In this document: positions 23,118-33,553 of the stretch, one piece after another
Numbering within the stretch: position 1 is the first letter of the stretch
Layout of the letters: every line of letters starts with the position of its first letter
NCBI GenBank assembly: GCA_949317995.1
Contig: OX439042.1
Span: 15,789,174-15,853,173 of the forward strand
DNA length: 64,000 nt
Source of the DNA: Acholoe squamosa
Lineage: Eukaryota; Annelida; Polychaeta; Phyllodocida; Polynoidae
Direction: 5' to 3'
Notes under the pieces: generated by a model
Database searches by the model: none
Seen by the model: only the letters and a program-made list of their open reading frames with translations
Told to the model about the DNA's origin: nothing
Translations under genes and position numbers: made by a program

Positions 23118-25000
23118 TTGGGTTCTGATAGTTTGATGCCTGATTCTAGTGTAGTATGTACGGTAGACCTTCCTGAGCCTCCCGTTTCTATCATTCCGGG
23201 TGAAAATGTCAATAATGATAGTGTAAATATGTATGATTCTTGTGAATTGTCAAAGAATTTATTTAATTCTTATAGTTGCCCAGTACAGGGTGAGGTTGAA
23301 CCACTGTTTACGGTGGAATGTTTAAATAGACCCAGCATCAGGGTCTATGATAGTTGTGTTAACGGTGTATGTAGGTGTGAGCATTTCATTTATGGTAGGA
23401 AGGCTCAAATACTCCCGTGTCGACTTGCTAGTTTTCTTAGACAGTCCGACCTTATTAATATCAATCAGATTGAATCTGATTTTCTATGGTGTGGTTTTAC
23501 CGAGGGTTTCAAAATAATTGACCCGGGGTGTGATACAACATATGATTGTAAAAATTATAAGTCTATTTTAGAGGATAGATTTTATAACGAGATGTGTAGC
23601 ATTATTGAGGAGGAGTTAGCCCAGGGCTTGGTTACAAAGTCGGTCGTCAAGCCCAGATGCATACATTCACTAGGCGGTGTAGAGAAATCAAATGGTAAAT
23701 TGAGACCTATCACTGACTGTAGTATGCCTGATGGAATCTCTATAAATAATTATATGAGTACCACTTCTAGTCCATTTTCATACAATTCTATTAACACTGT
23801 TACATCTCAGTTAGATAAAGATGACTTTATGAGTGTGGTAGACTTGAAATCAGCTTACCGGTCTATAGGAGTTTACGGTCCACACATCAAGTATCAGGGC
23901 TTTCGCGGGGATTTTGGTAGGGGTGCAGAATTCTATGAAAGTAACCGCCTAACCTTTGGGTTGAAATGTGCTCCATATATTTTTAACAGAATTTCAAATT
24001 TTATTGTCTCAGTTGCAAAGTTCTATGGTGTTGAAAGGATTGTAAATTATCTAGATGACTTCATAATTATTGCAAATTCTGAGGAAGAATGTAGACGTCA
24101 GAGGAATATTCTCATCGAGTGTATGGAATTTATGGGTTTCAAAATATCCACTGAAAAAGTAACTGAACCTAGTCAAAAATGTGTTTTCCTTGGTATAAGT
24201 ATTGACTCTACTATTATGGAATTATCACTCCCCCAGAGTAAGGTGGAAAAAATGAAACTGGCCATAGAGGATTGTATAGGTAGGGCATATGTATCTAAAA
24301 AATCCTTACAAAAAATTGGGGGTTTAATGTCTTTTTGCTCCCAAGTAGTTAGGGGAGGCAGAACGTTCAGTCGCCGTGTCTTCGACTTGTGTGCTAGAGC
24401 CAGGAACAGGGGTGTGGTTAGACTTAATGAAGAGATACACAAGGACTTGAAATGGTGGAAGAATTTTTGCAATGTTTTTAATTGTAGAAATATCATTTTG
24501 AATGATAACGAATGTACCCCTGTGTATTCTGACTCTTCAATTCAGGGTTTTGGTGCCTGGTATGGTACAGATTATTTATATGGTACTTGGTCAGATACTG
24601 ATCCTTTAGATGACCTTTGTGGTCATTTTGTAAAATCTCCAAAGTTGGATATTTTGAGAGTTCACCATAGAAATATTAATGTATATGAGTTGTATCCAGT
24701 CATGGTGGGCCTTAAACGTTAGTTAAAAAATTTCAAGAATACCCGAGTTCATTGTATAACTGATAACATGCAGGTTTTGGCTATGTTAAATACGGGTCGT
24801 TCAAAAAATAAGTTATGTATGGAATGGCTACGTGAAATTTTTTGGCTATGTTTCATTCATAATATTGAAATTTATTCTACATATATAAGGTCAGAGGAGA
24901 ACATTTTAGCTGATCAATTGTCAAGGCTGATGTATAAAGGTGTTCCTAAGAAATGTAAAAATACCCTGGCTGAATATAATATGTGTTGCTATGCTTCCAG
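23118..25000 (+). CDS. Reverse transcriptase / RNase H region of the Ngaro-type element
   Basis: Domain order: RT fingers and palm (VVDLKSAYRSIGV, LTFGLKCAPYIFNRI), the catalytic YLDDFIII box, the thumb (KCVFLGISIDS, KIGGLMSFCSQVVRGGR), and an RNase H region opening with PVYSDSSIQGFGAWYG and closing near SEENILADQLSR. This wording is DIRS/Ngaro type. Family knowledge: RNA-templated DNA synthesis. Confidence 0.85.
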
Positions 25001-25899
25001 ATCTGAGGGAGCTAGAGCGGAGAAGGAGAAGGTTTTTGTTCAGGGGCGTGGCTGAGTCCACACGTAAGGTTCGCAAACAGCAGTTTGGCAGGTACAAAAA
25101 ATTTTGTAAAAAATTTAACTTTAGTCCCCTACCATGTTCTCCTTCTCAAGCTTCGTTGTATAGTGTATATTTATCAGATAAAATGAAACCTGTATCTGTT
25201 AGGAACTATTTGTCTGCAGTGTGGTATTATCAGAAATTAAAAGGTTATCCTGATTATAGTAGTAATTTTATTGTAAAGAAGACACTGGATGGTATTGAAC
25301 GTAATTATAAGTGTTCTTCTATTAAAACAAATCCTTTAACTCCCAGTGATATGTTGAAGATCAAATCTAAATTAAATTTTTCGTTACATGAGGATGTAGT
25401 CTTCTGGTCAGCTATCCTATTGTGTTACCGAGGTGTGTTTAGAGTGGGTCATGTAGTAGATTCCCCTCATAACTTAAAATCTAAAGACGTGTCTTTGTCG
25501 TCTGACTGTGTTCGCATTGATGTTAGGTCTTCTAAAACTGACCAATATGGTAGGAATCCTTACGTGGTATATTTAAAACGTAATGATAATTCTGGTCTTT
25601 GTCCAGCTAGATACTTGGAAATTTGTAAGGAGTCTAGAAGTGCATTATTGTTCAATATATGCAACAAACCTTTAACTTATAATTATATTAATACCAGGTT
25701 GAAGGCTGTGTCTATAAAATGTGATATTCCCCACAGAGTTTCAACTCATTCACTCCGACATGGTGGAGCAACACTTCTAAAGAACTCTGGGTTAAAGGTT
25801 GATGATATTAAAAAGAGAGCAAATTGGAAATCCAATGTGGTATATAATTACTTACATGATTCTAAGCAAGACCTACTAGCTCTAGATGTGATGTTATAG
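24940..25899 (+). CDS. Tyrosine recombinase region of the Ngaro-type element
   Basis: An N-terminal SAM-like part (SPSQASLYSVYLSDKM, VRNYLSAVWYYQKLKGYP) leads to a catalytic part with the CYRGVFRVGHVV box, VRSSKTDQYGRNPYVV, the VSTHSLRHGGATLLKNSG box (H-x-x-R) and a C-terminal NWKSNVVYNYLHD that carries the nucleophile tyrosine. Family: phage-integrase-like recombinase that inserts a circular DNA intermediate without a target duplication. Confidence 0.85.
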   Translation: MFLRNVKIPWLNIICVAMLPDLRELERRRRRFLFRGVAESTRKVRKQQFGRYKKFCKKFNFSPLPCSPSQASLYSVYLSDKMKPVSVRNYLSAVWYYQKLKGYPDYSSNFIVKKTLDGIERNYKCSSIKTNPLTPSDMLKIKSKLNFSLHEDVVFWSAILLCYRGVFRVGHVVDSPHNLKSKDVSLSSDCVRIDVRSSKTDQYGRNPYVVYLKRNDNSGLCPARYLEICKESRSALLFNICNKPLTYNYINTRLKAVSIKCDIPHRVSTHSLRHGGATLLKNSGLKVDDIKKRANWKSNVVYNYLHDSKQDLLALDVML

Positions 25900-25936
25900 T
25901 GGAATGGTGTATCCATTGTGTTTGGCGTTTTTTTTT

Positions 25937-26073
25937 GGCATGTACAGAATTGATATTGACTAGGTCAATTCTCACCAAACCCACTGTCTCCTTCTTATTC
26001 CACTCGTGATATTAATATAATATTTATTACATTATTTTATTATTATTATGTTTCCCAACGAACATATTAACTT
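25937..26073 (+). repeat. Split direct repeat B1
   Basis: 137 bp, starting GGCATGTACAGAATTGATAT and ending AACATATTAACTTA; repeated at 26400-26538 (B2) with about a 2-bp length difference. B1 abuts A2 directly. Confidence 0.9.
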
Positions 26074-26277
26074 ATGGGACTATATACACCCGTGTATATA
26101 TATATAATTAATATGTGCAGTGGTTGGATCTATTTTCCTCCAGGGCGCGCATTGGTATGTGTGACGTCACCGTAAACATCCAGCGCCTATATAAACTGCG
26201 GGATCCAAATTAACCGTCAGTTGGCGAGTTTTCTCAGGTTGGCACACACCACGCTGGGTGGTGCCGGAAAATTTAAC
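26074..26277 (+). repeat. Split direct repeat A2
   Basis: Second copy of the 204-bp A repeat (about 2 differences from 21736-21939), including the CRE-like site and the TATA box. Confidence 0.95.
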
Positions 26278-26399
26278 TTTTAATCTTCTTGTATATATTG
26301 TATTTACATTGTTATATTGTATCTATTACTGTATATATTGTATTTATATTGTTATATTGTATTTATGTATTGTATTATCAAATTATTGTCTTTAATAAA
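26278..26399 (+). repeat. A/T-rich spacer between A2 and B2 with about 40-bp tandem repeat
   Basis: Contains near-repeats of TGTATATATTGTATTTATAT and an AATAAA at 26393-26398 that could serve as the element's polyadenylation signal. It is not part of either repeat, and no similar sequence follows A1. Confidence 0.65.
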
Positions 26400-26538
26400 G
26401 GCATGTACAGAATTGATATTGACTAGGTCAATTCTCACCAAACCCACTGTCTCCTTCTTATTCCACTCGTGATATTAATATAATATTTATATACATTATT
26501 TTATTATTATTATGTTTCCCAACGAACATATTAACTTA
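26400..26538 (+). repeat. Split direct repeat B2 (right end of the Ngaro-type element)
   Basis: 139-bp copy of B1. Its right limit is where identity to B1 stops, after AACATATTAACTTA. Confidence 0.9.
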
Positions 26539-26539
26539 T

Positions 26540-27433
26540 ATATCTTATCAATATGTAAGGCAATTCTCACTGATTGTCTAGTTACTACCGCATGTACATT
26601 TATCATATAGGCTCTAACTGGATAAGCTTGACATGAAAGTAAAAGAAAATCTGTATCATCAAGTTTACTTGAAACTCTATGGAGTAAAACCACGATCAGA
26701 AGTGTTTACAGGTATTTAATTGCCTCATGTCTGTGACCATGGACTGATGTAACCATTTAAAAACACCTAAGCTGAGCTAAATAGACTTGGAGTATAGAAT
26801 AGCAGTGGTTGATATAGATTTACTTGCATTGATATCACATTCTTTATGCCCACCACATATTCGCTGTCAGAACATACCGAGTTATGCTGATCACAAGGGG
26901 TGGGGTATCTCTGTAGTAACTGGGGTCCTTAAAGGGGGGAAAGGCCTGGGATCAAAGGTATGTCAACACATGACATTGCAGGCCAATTAGCATGAGCTGG
27001 AATGAGCAGTAATCAATAGATGAAAAATCAGGGTGAAATCTACTCCCCAGCCAGCACACCCAAAAGGGCCCCAGGTGGGATCCTCTGGACCCTCGTGCCT
27101 AGCCTAGACGTGCACTGTCCGCCCACCACATAGATTATACAGTAGGGTAATAATTATTCTGTAATACAGTTGTACCTGCTGTAGGTATAAAACCAATGAC
27201 CTCAAGTGGATTCTACTGTATGCACAGCAGGGGTATTTATAGCTCGTTTACTATTGCGCCTAAGAGTGTGGCATGGGCTCAAGCTGGTAAATGTCTGATC
27301 TACCAGATGGGGCCCAGGGTCCTTTTACATAAATCGAGATAACAACACATAAAAATAAGTTTAACAGCGATATATATAACAACAATAATATTAGAGTGTT
27401 CCTAAATGTCTTGTCGTTATTTGCTTTTTTTAG
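26540..27433. other. Intergenic, nothing recognised
   Basis: No gene or repeat seen. The last part (from about 27350) is A/T-rich and leads to the first acceptor of the unknown gene that follows. Confidence 0.45.
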
Positions 27434-30400
27434 TTGTAAGGCCTATCATTGGTTTTTTAGAGAACAGCGACAAAAGATTTCGGTCATTGTTGGTTCCTCC
27501 AACAGCAACAAAAATGTGGTATGTGGTAAAGTCTGTATTTGGTGGGTCTAAGGTAACTTCCAGTCAGGGTTTTGTTGCTGTTTTCATGTTTGACACCGAG
27601 ATGAACACAGGTAAAATCTTGTTTACTTCTCCCAGAAAAAAAGGGAAAACCAATTCTCTTCTTGCATTGTGTGCCTTGAGTCCTTTACCACTCTTTCTTG
27701 CTATCCAGCTCTATTGTTATCTTTTTGTTACATGGAATCGGCGGTTTTTAAGTACTGAGTGAGCAATAATATGTGTACTTCCCATATGCCTCACTGTAAA
27801 AATTGACACTGTAGTAGGTATTTTTTCCCCCGTTTTTTCCCGTTCTTTCTTTGCGTCACAGCTTCTCCCTCTCATTTTGCAGAAACTGTTGATTCCCCTA
27901 TCAATGATTCTGACACAGATTCAACTTTTGATCCACAAACACACCTGCCACCCTTGTCCGATGAAGAGACACTAACAGAAAATGAACTCGCTCTCTTGAT
28001 CACTCCCACCAAAAAAACCAAGAAGAGAAACCTCCGTAAGAAGCTAGAGGGGACTGCTTGTCTCTGCCAGCCTTTCTTAAGTGAGACGGAGCATTACGTC
28101 CTGACGGAACAGTGCCCGCTCAAGGAGCACAGGAGGGTGTTATGGAAGCACCAAACCACGGAGACGGCCCCTAAAAGAACTGCCATTATAGAGAAAATAC
28201 GAGGTAATATTATTGTTTTAATTATACATCAGCTTAAATATTCATCTTTACCCTACTGTAGAACCTGCGTTAAAAAATACATGCTGAAAGTAATGACTTC
28301 TTTTGTACTCTTTTCCCCTTTTTTTAGCTGTTTTTATTTTGTTCAAGAACATTTCTGTTTACTCTAATCTGTTTCTTTTAATGTTTCTTTGTCCTACCTT
28401 CCTCTTAAAGGTCTTAAGTATCCAAAGCCCCTGGAGGAAGGGAGGAGTGGGAACCACATCAAGGAATATCCTGCCAGGATAAGGAGGAGGGTAAGGTCAC
28501 CCCCCTTTTGTTAGAAGCCTTAGGCCCAAATAATGAATGACTTGCGATAAATACAAAGGACATCTTGTTATATCTACCATGTGGACACGTCTCTCACCAA
28601 TTTTCGTCCTCCTTTGTCTACTTCTACCTTCTCCTTTTCCATGTCGCACATGTATAAGATTTATTTTCTATTGTTATATGAATTTAATCTAATGTTTTTT
28701 TGTCTCTAAAGTTATTCCCATTTTTTATTTCAGAATCAAAACCTTATTTCTCGCTTTTTGGCGAAGGGTCTCCTTGTTCCCAGGGCCTAAAAGCTGCTTG
28801 AAGGCGAAGTTAAAGCACTAAGATTAGTTAAAGAGGAGTATGTAGCAGGTCTGTATTTCTTCTCGCTGTTTATTTGCATGTCCAATATATTATATTTTTC
28901 AGCTTCCTCTATTGTATTGTGCAATCATGTTTTTCTTAATTAATAGCTACGTTGCTTTTTTGTAGTAAACTTTTGTTATAGGCCAGCATTTTAAGTTGAT
29001 ATTTATCAAATATTTCTTTTTCTGTGTCCACAGAGTACAGCACTGGGCCTATACCTTCCAAGTGCCTCCTAGAAGCTACTGGTTTTGGGGGCACTCGGTC
29101 AGGTTCAGCTGTGTCTGCTGGTGATGCCAATAGCACAGAAGCCAGCACATCTGCTGAGTTCGACCGCGGTCATGCAGGAGGTTCAGTCGTTAGTGCAGAA
29201 GTCAGCACATCCACTGAGTCCAACTGTGATGATGCAACAGGTTCAGCTGTTAGCGCAGAAGCCAGCACATCTGCTGAATCCAACCATGATGTCCTCCCAT
29301 CTTTCCCTCGAAGAAAGCGTGCCCATTGAGCCTCGGGAGCAAAAAGAAAGCAACAGACTGAACCAACCTCTGGAGGAAGCCACACTGAAACAGGGTAAGA
29401 TTCCCCATTCAAGCAACCGGATTCTCCGGTGTTCAAGTCTTCTGCTATGAGAAGGGTGAACCCTGCTAAGAAATAGGTGAACCCTGCTACAAAGGGTGAT
29501 AGCATTTTGGTCTCGAAGAAGAACACGTCTCATAGCAGGACCCCTCCTGCTCCCCCAAATAAGGTAGCTCCTGTAATAACTCTTGATTCACCCACATCTG
29601 GAAAAGACCCTACTTTAGAGGATGACATGAGGGACACTTTCTCGCATACTCTGCATTCTACTCCACATGCGACTGTGCTTTCTACTCCACATTCAAGCTC
29701 CCGGGGGTCCTTGCAGCCAAGGATAATAATTGTAAACACATCTTGGTCAAACAAAAAGTTGTCCTCCTGAGTTGTCCTCCTGAGTTGTACTAGCACCTAC
29801 GACAGCAATTCCCAGATATGGAAATTGCACAACATGTACCAGGCTCTGACCTGCCACTTATCCCAGATACCCTCCTTTCGGAAGAAAAACAAATGACTCA
29901 ACCACAGAATGTGACATATACAGTGGACACTCAACACAAGGAACCTCCCCCCCTTATAACCTCACCACATCTCCCAACGACAGTACTGCACAGATTCCCA
30001 CACATACTGTTCAGCCTGCTGTCTTGCATAAAGAGACACTGCCTCCTCCAGCCACAGCAAAGACTATTCTCCAAGTAACCCCTACTCCCCAACCCGACAA
30101 CAACATCAGCACATCTTGCAGCGACAGTAATGCACAGATTGCAACAACCCCTACTCCCCAACCCGACAACAACATCAGAACATCTTGCAACGACAGTAAT
30201 GCACAGATTGAAACAAGTACTGCCATGTTGCATGAAGAGACACTTTCAGCCACAGAGGAGACTGTTCTCCAAGTAACCACTACCCCCCAACCCGACAACA
30301 ACCTCAGCACATCTCTCATTGACAGATTGCTAAAAGTACTGTTCAACAGAATAACACACAACAGAATGTGAACCCTGCTGTTCAAGCCCTATGACGCATA

Positions 30401-30900
30401 GCAAGCACCCCATGCCACTGACCCTCTTAACCCCAACAGTCCACCGAAGGTTGAGAGTCAAGCAGGCCACCCTGAGAAGGACCAAAGTAAAGAACAGAAC
30501 GTGTCACCTGTTGAAGCTGACCTTTTTGCCATAAGAGGAAATATCACCACCACATACAGGGGAGACTCTGCAGACTGAACCCCCAGCTGGCCTGCCCAAA
30601 GATAGCACAGAGGGGGTAGGGATGTGCCTCATGGATTACATCGAATATGTGACTCAGCAGATGCTTGTAGAACATCTAATCAAAAAGAAAGACCCCTGCC
30701 CGCGTCACAATTATGTTCCTCATGATACTGGAACCTGTGAATCTTCTTCATCAGAGGAGGAAAAGGAGACCAATGTACCTCCTCCTTGTGTACGTTGTTG
30801 TACCAAGAGCACCAAGAGGCCCACGCCGTCATCCGAGTCTGTCCCCCAGGGCTTCCGCTATATAACAACTAGGAGTGGAACCCACAAAGTGCCTATTTGA
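27434..30900 (+). pseudogene. Multi-exon gene of unknown family, decayed
   Basis: Seen: five exons with GT-AG borders whose phases all agree: 27434-27610, 27883-28203, 28411-28490, 28734-28848, then a long exon from 29034. Exon 1 encodes a globular-looking piece (ATKMWYVVKSVFGG, QGFVAVFMFDTEM). Exon 2 is acidic then basic (KKTKKRNLRKKLEG) with ACLCQPFLSETEHYVL and PLKEHRRVLWKH. The long exon has diverged 66-bp-type repeats (GSAVSAEASTSAES) and, near 30.02-30.37 kb, repeats of TPQPDNN and STSCSDSNAQI, then a Cys-rich C-terminal piece (VPPPCVRCCTK) ending at 30900. A TAA lies in frame in exon 4 (about 28789) and a TGA at 29326, with further frame changes after it. I recognise no domain. Exon phases show it was once a real protein-coding gene, of the host or of a large transposon. 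The Myb/SANT and Harbinger genes lie downstream. Confidence 0.55.
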
Positions 30901-30904
30901 CTTA

Positions 30905-32260
30905 TATTTTGCTAAACCAACCGGTGCAGGACAGTACATATACTTAAAAATGGTTTATGTGGTAGCATTTTACTGTGTCATGCTTTTATAGTTTAAGTTG
31001 CCATACTTGTGGGTCATGTTACATGTTAGTGTGTTTTATTTTCAAGCAGTCCTAAACATATAAGTGTCTTGGAGTTAAGACCTAGAAAAGTACATGAACA
31101 CAAAAATGAAGACAATCAGTATATGATGACAAGTTATGACGTTACATATTAGGCCTTTTCATTATTTGAAAGTCTTACACTGTAGACTTAACATGAACAC
31201 CGAAAGCACATCAAAAATAGTTAACAAGAGTTTTGAAGGTTGCAGTTACTTCTTCTCTGTACTAGCGATTACATTTTTGAAAATAAAACCTTCCTCTTTG
31301 GGAAGACAAATGCCTAACATGACCTTTTGCTGCATGTCTTACACCATTCAGCATAGTAAATAATTGACTTCTTGAACTAATATGAGAAAATAATAAGGGT
31401 CTACCTTCCCTGGTTTCATTACAGAAAGAACCCCCCCCCCAATACCCATTTTATTTTAATAACTTGGATTAAGGGATATTTGAGCGGATATTTTTTGAGG
31501 CTGAGGCAAAAACATCCAAGCGCCCAAAGGCAAAATAAATCACCCAATAATTATACTTTTTGAGCGATCATAGTCACCTTTTGCCAAAAAAGTATGCCCA
31601 TGCACTTTTTTACTACTTTTTGGCCAGAAATGTTAAAAAATCCAAACGGCCAAAGGTAAAAAAAAAAAGCCTCAAGTTCCAACTTGTTAGAATGAAATGG
31701 CCTTATTTTACTTTGGTAGCAGTCACCTTTTCTACAGTGTCATATTTGCAAGACAGAGTGAGTCCTTAAAAACCCATAGCTTTTGCCTTTTCCTCCTCCT
31801 GAGGCCTATTCTTTTGGCTACATTTCCTTGCAGCTTTGAGAAAACAAAAGGCCATCATGCATTCAAGCACAGAAGAAAAATACGTTGAGTAGAACTGCCA
31901 TTGCAAACTTTGTCCCCTCTGTGCTTGTCTCACTTTCAGAGGGTGGGAAAGAGTGTTTCTCCTTCTCCTTGCTGGGTGGCAGCACTGCAGCGGAATTTCC
32001 CCCACATTTGGTAATGTGTGACGTCATTCCCAGGGTATATCCCCATTAGGCCGACGACAGAAGAAAGCAGGTGTCCATTTGAGTTCCTGCTTTAGAAACC
32101 TCCATAAAACATAAGTTTCTGCAGATAGGGGTCATTTTCTTATAACTCAAACTGAGAGCCAGTCTTCCTGATACCTCTGGTAATGTTTTATGTGTTTTTC
32201 CAGTGCTCACACGTGCTAACACCAAAGAACTGAGGACTGAATTTGTTTTTTGCCTTTCCA
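30905..32260. other. Intergenic or intronic, nothing recognised
   Basis: Poly-C run at 31431; two loosely similar blocks around CCAAAGGCAAAA (31520) and CCAAAGGTAAAA (31650). No exon supported. Confidence 0.35.
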
Positions 32261-32261
32261 G

Positions 32262-32480
32262 CTCTGTCACAATGCCAGCAGACCCCCCTTCTATTGTGGT
32301 CATTTGCCGCGATGGGGAGGACTGCACAGAAATCAAACTAGATGGTCTTAGTCAGGGACCCTTCAAGATAGGTTTTTCTGTAGTGGGTGTCATCAGGGCC
32401 AAGGTCATGTTGAGAATGCAAAAGTGCAATCATGAGGGGGAGGCAAAAACTGTCACAAAAGTAATGCATAACTCCATATA
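32262..32480 (+). CDS. Possible exon of unknown protein
   Basis: A good acceptor (TTTTTGCCTTTCCAG) precedes an open stretch with MPADPPSIVVICRDGED and LDGLSQGPFKIGFSVV. No donor is clear and the frame closes where LINE-like sequence begins. It could be an exon of the same locus as 33554-35640. No family recognised. Confidence 0.25.
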
Positions 32481-32486
32481 GAATAG

Positions 32487-33300
32487 TGCTGATAATGGAG
32501 TACTGTGACTTTAATAGAAAACACCACTCCCATATTGTATGCCAATGACCTAGTCTTGATAACCAAAGGGAAAAACCCTCATCGGATAAGAGACCTTTTC
32601 CAGAATGACCTAAATTCAGTGGAAAACAGGCTAACTCCTAACTTAGGCAAAACTAAATGTATGTGGTTTGTGCCTAACTCCAAGTGTGAGCTTGTCAGAG
32701 GTGTCAACTTGATGATGGAAAATAAGATCCTCAGTAACGTAACCGAGTTCATATACCTTGGCCTGTGGCTAGACCATGACCTGACCTTTAAGTAGCAGAT
32801 GGAGAACTTGGACAACCAAGTTGCTGCAAAGTAAACCCAGTTAAGACAATGTAGAAGGTACTGTCACAGCAGGCAAGTGTATTGATCTATAAACAGGCAA
32901 TAGTGCAGATAATGGAGTATTGTGACTTTATACAACACTCTGGACCAGTTGACCTTGTCAGGCACATACAAGTGCACCAGAACAATGGCCTGAGAATCTG
33001 TACAAGACAAAAAGTTGGTGACTGGTCTGTGAACAAATTACATCGAGTATGTAAAGTAGATAGGCTTCAGTCTGGTGGAAACGTCACTTGGTCAGCTTGA
33101 TCTACCAGTATGCCTCAGACCCAAATAACTACATAATCCACCCAAGAAACACTCGAGCTGCAGACAAAAAGAAGTTGGTAATTGAATGGCCAAAACGAGA
33201 AAAATATAGATGTGGTCCTTTATATCGGGGCTCCCAGGCTTGGGATGAATTAGATGCAGATATCCAATACCTTGAGTCAATCCATTAGTTCAAGTCCAAA
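32487..33300 (+). mobile_element. LINE fragment (reverse transcriptase, C-terminal part), rearranged
   Basis: ILYANDLVLITKG (YADD box with Asp to Asn), NRLTPNLGKTKCMWF, EFIYLGLWLDHDLTF, then after a gap IVQIMEYCDF, VCKVDRLQS, LIYQYASDPNNYIIHP and YRGSQAWDELDADI. Frame changes near 32795 and 33090. The words GATAATGGAGTACTGTGACTTTA occur at about 32492 and, one base different, at about 32910, so a piece is duplicated and out of order. Related to but distinct from the LINE at 20085-21380. Confidence 0.75.
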
Positions 33301-33553
33301 ATTATTAAATGTATAAAGTAAACTGTCTGCCTGCTCTCTGAAGCTCCCTCAATAAGTTCCTGATGAAGGACAATGAAAGTAAACTTCAATACAAAAAGAA
33401 TGAACTGTATATGGCTGACTTAATTCTAATTTTATATTCTACCATTAACTATTGATTACCCCTTCTCCCAGTACACATCACATATGTTTTTTCCTGTTCC
33501 TGTTTCTTCATGTTCTGACTAATGCGGTAGAACGTGTTACTACTACATGAGCT

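Larger units (their letters stand above)
21736..26538 (+). mobile_element. Ngaro-type YR retrotransposon with complete split direct repeats
   Basis: Order: A1 (21736-21939), gag-like region, reverse transcriptase/RNase H region, tyrosine recombinase region, B1 (25937-26073), A2 (26074-26277), a 122-bp A/T-rich spacer, B2 (26400-26538). The A1-B1-A2-B2 order is the split-direct-repeat plan of Ngaro/DIRS elements, which integrate by a tyrosine recombinase and not an integrase. A1 and A2 differ at about 2 of 204 positions, so the insertion is young. No methyltransferase-like part was seen, which favours Ngaro over DIRS. It looks nearly whole, with about one or two breaks plus one small inserted SINE tail. 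Confidence 0.9.

Noticed and set aside
29931-30385. Minus-strand frames with MLLSGWGVG repeats
   Set aside because: They are the opposite strand of the TPQPDNN repeats in the plus-strand unknown gene.
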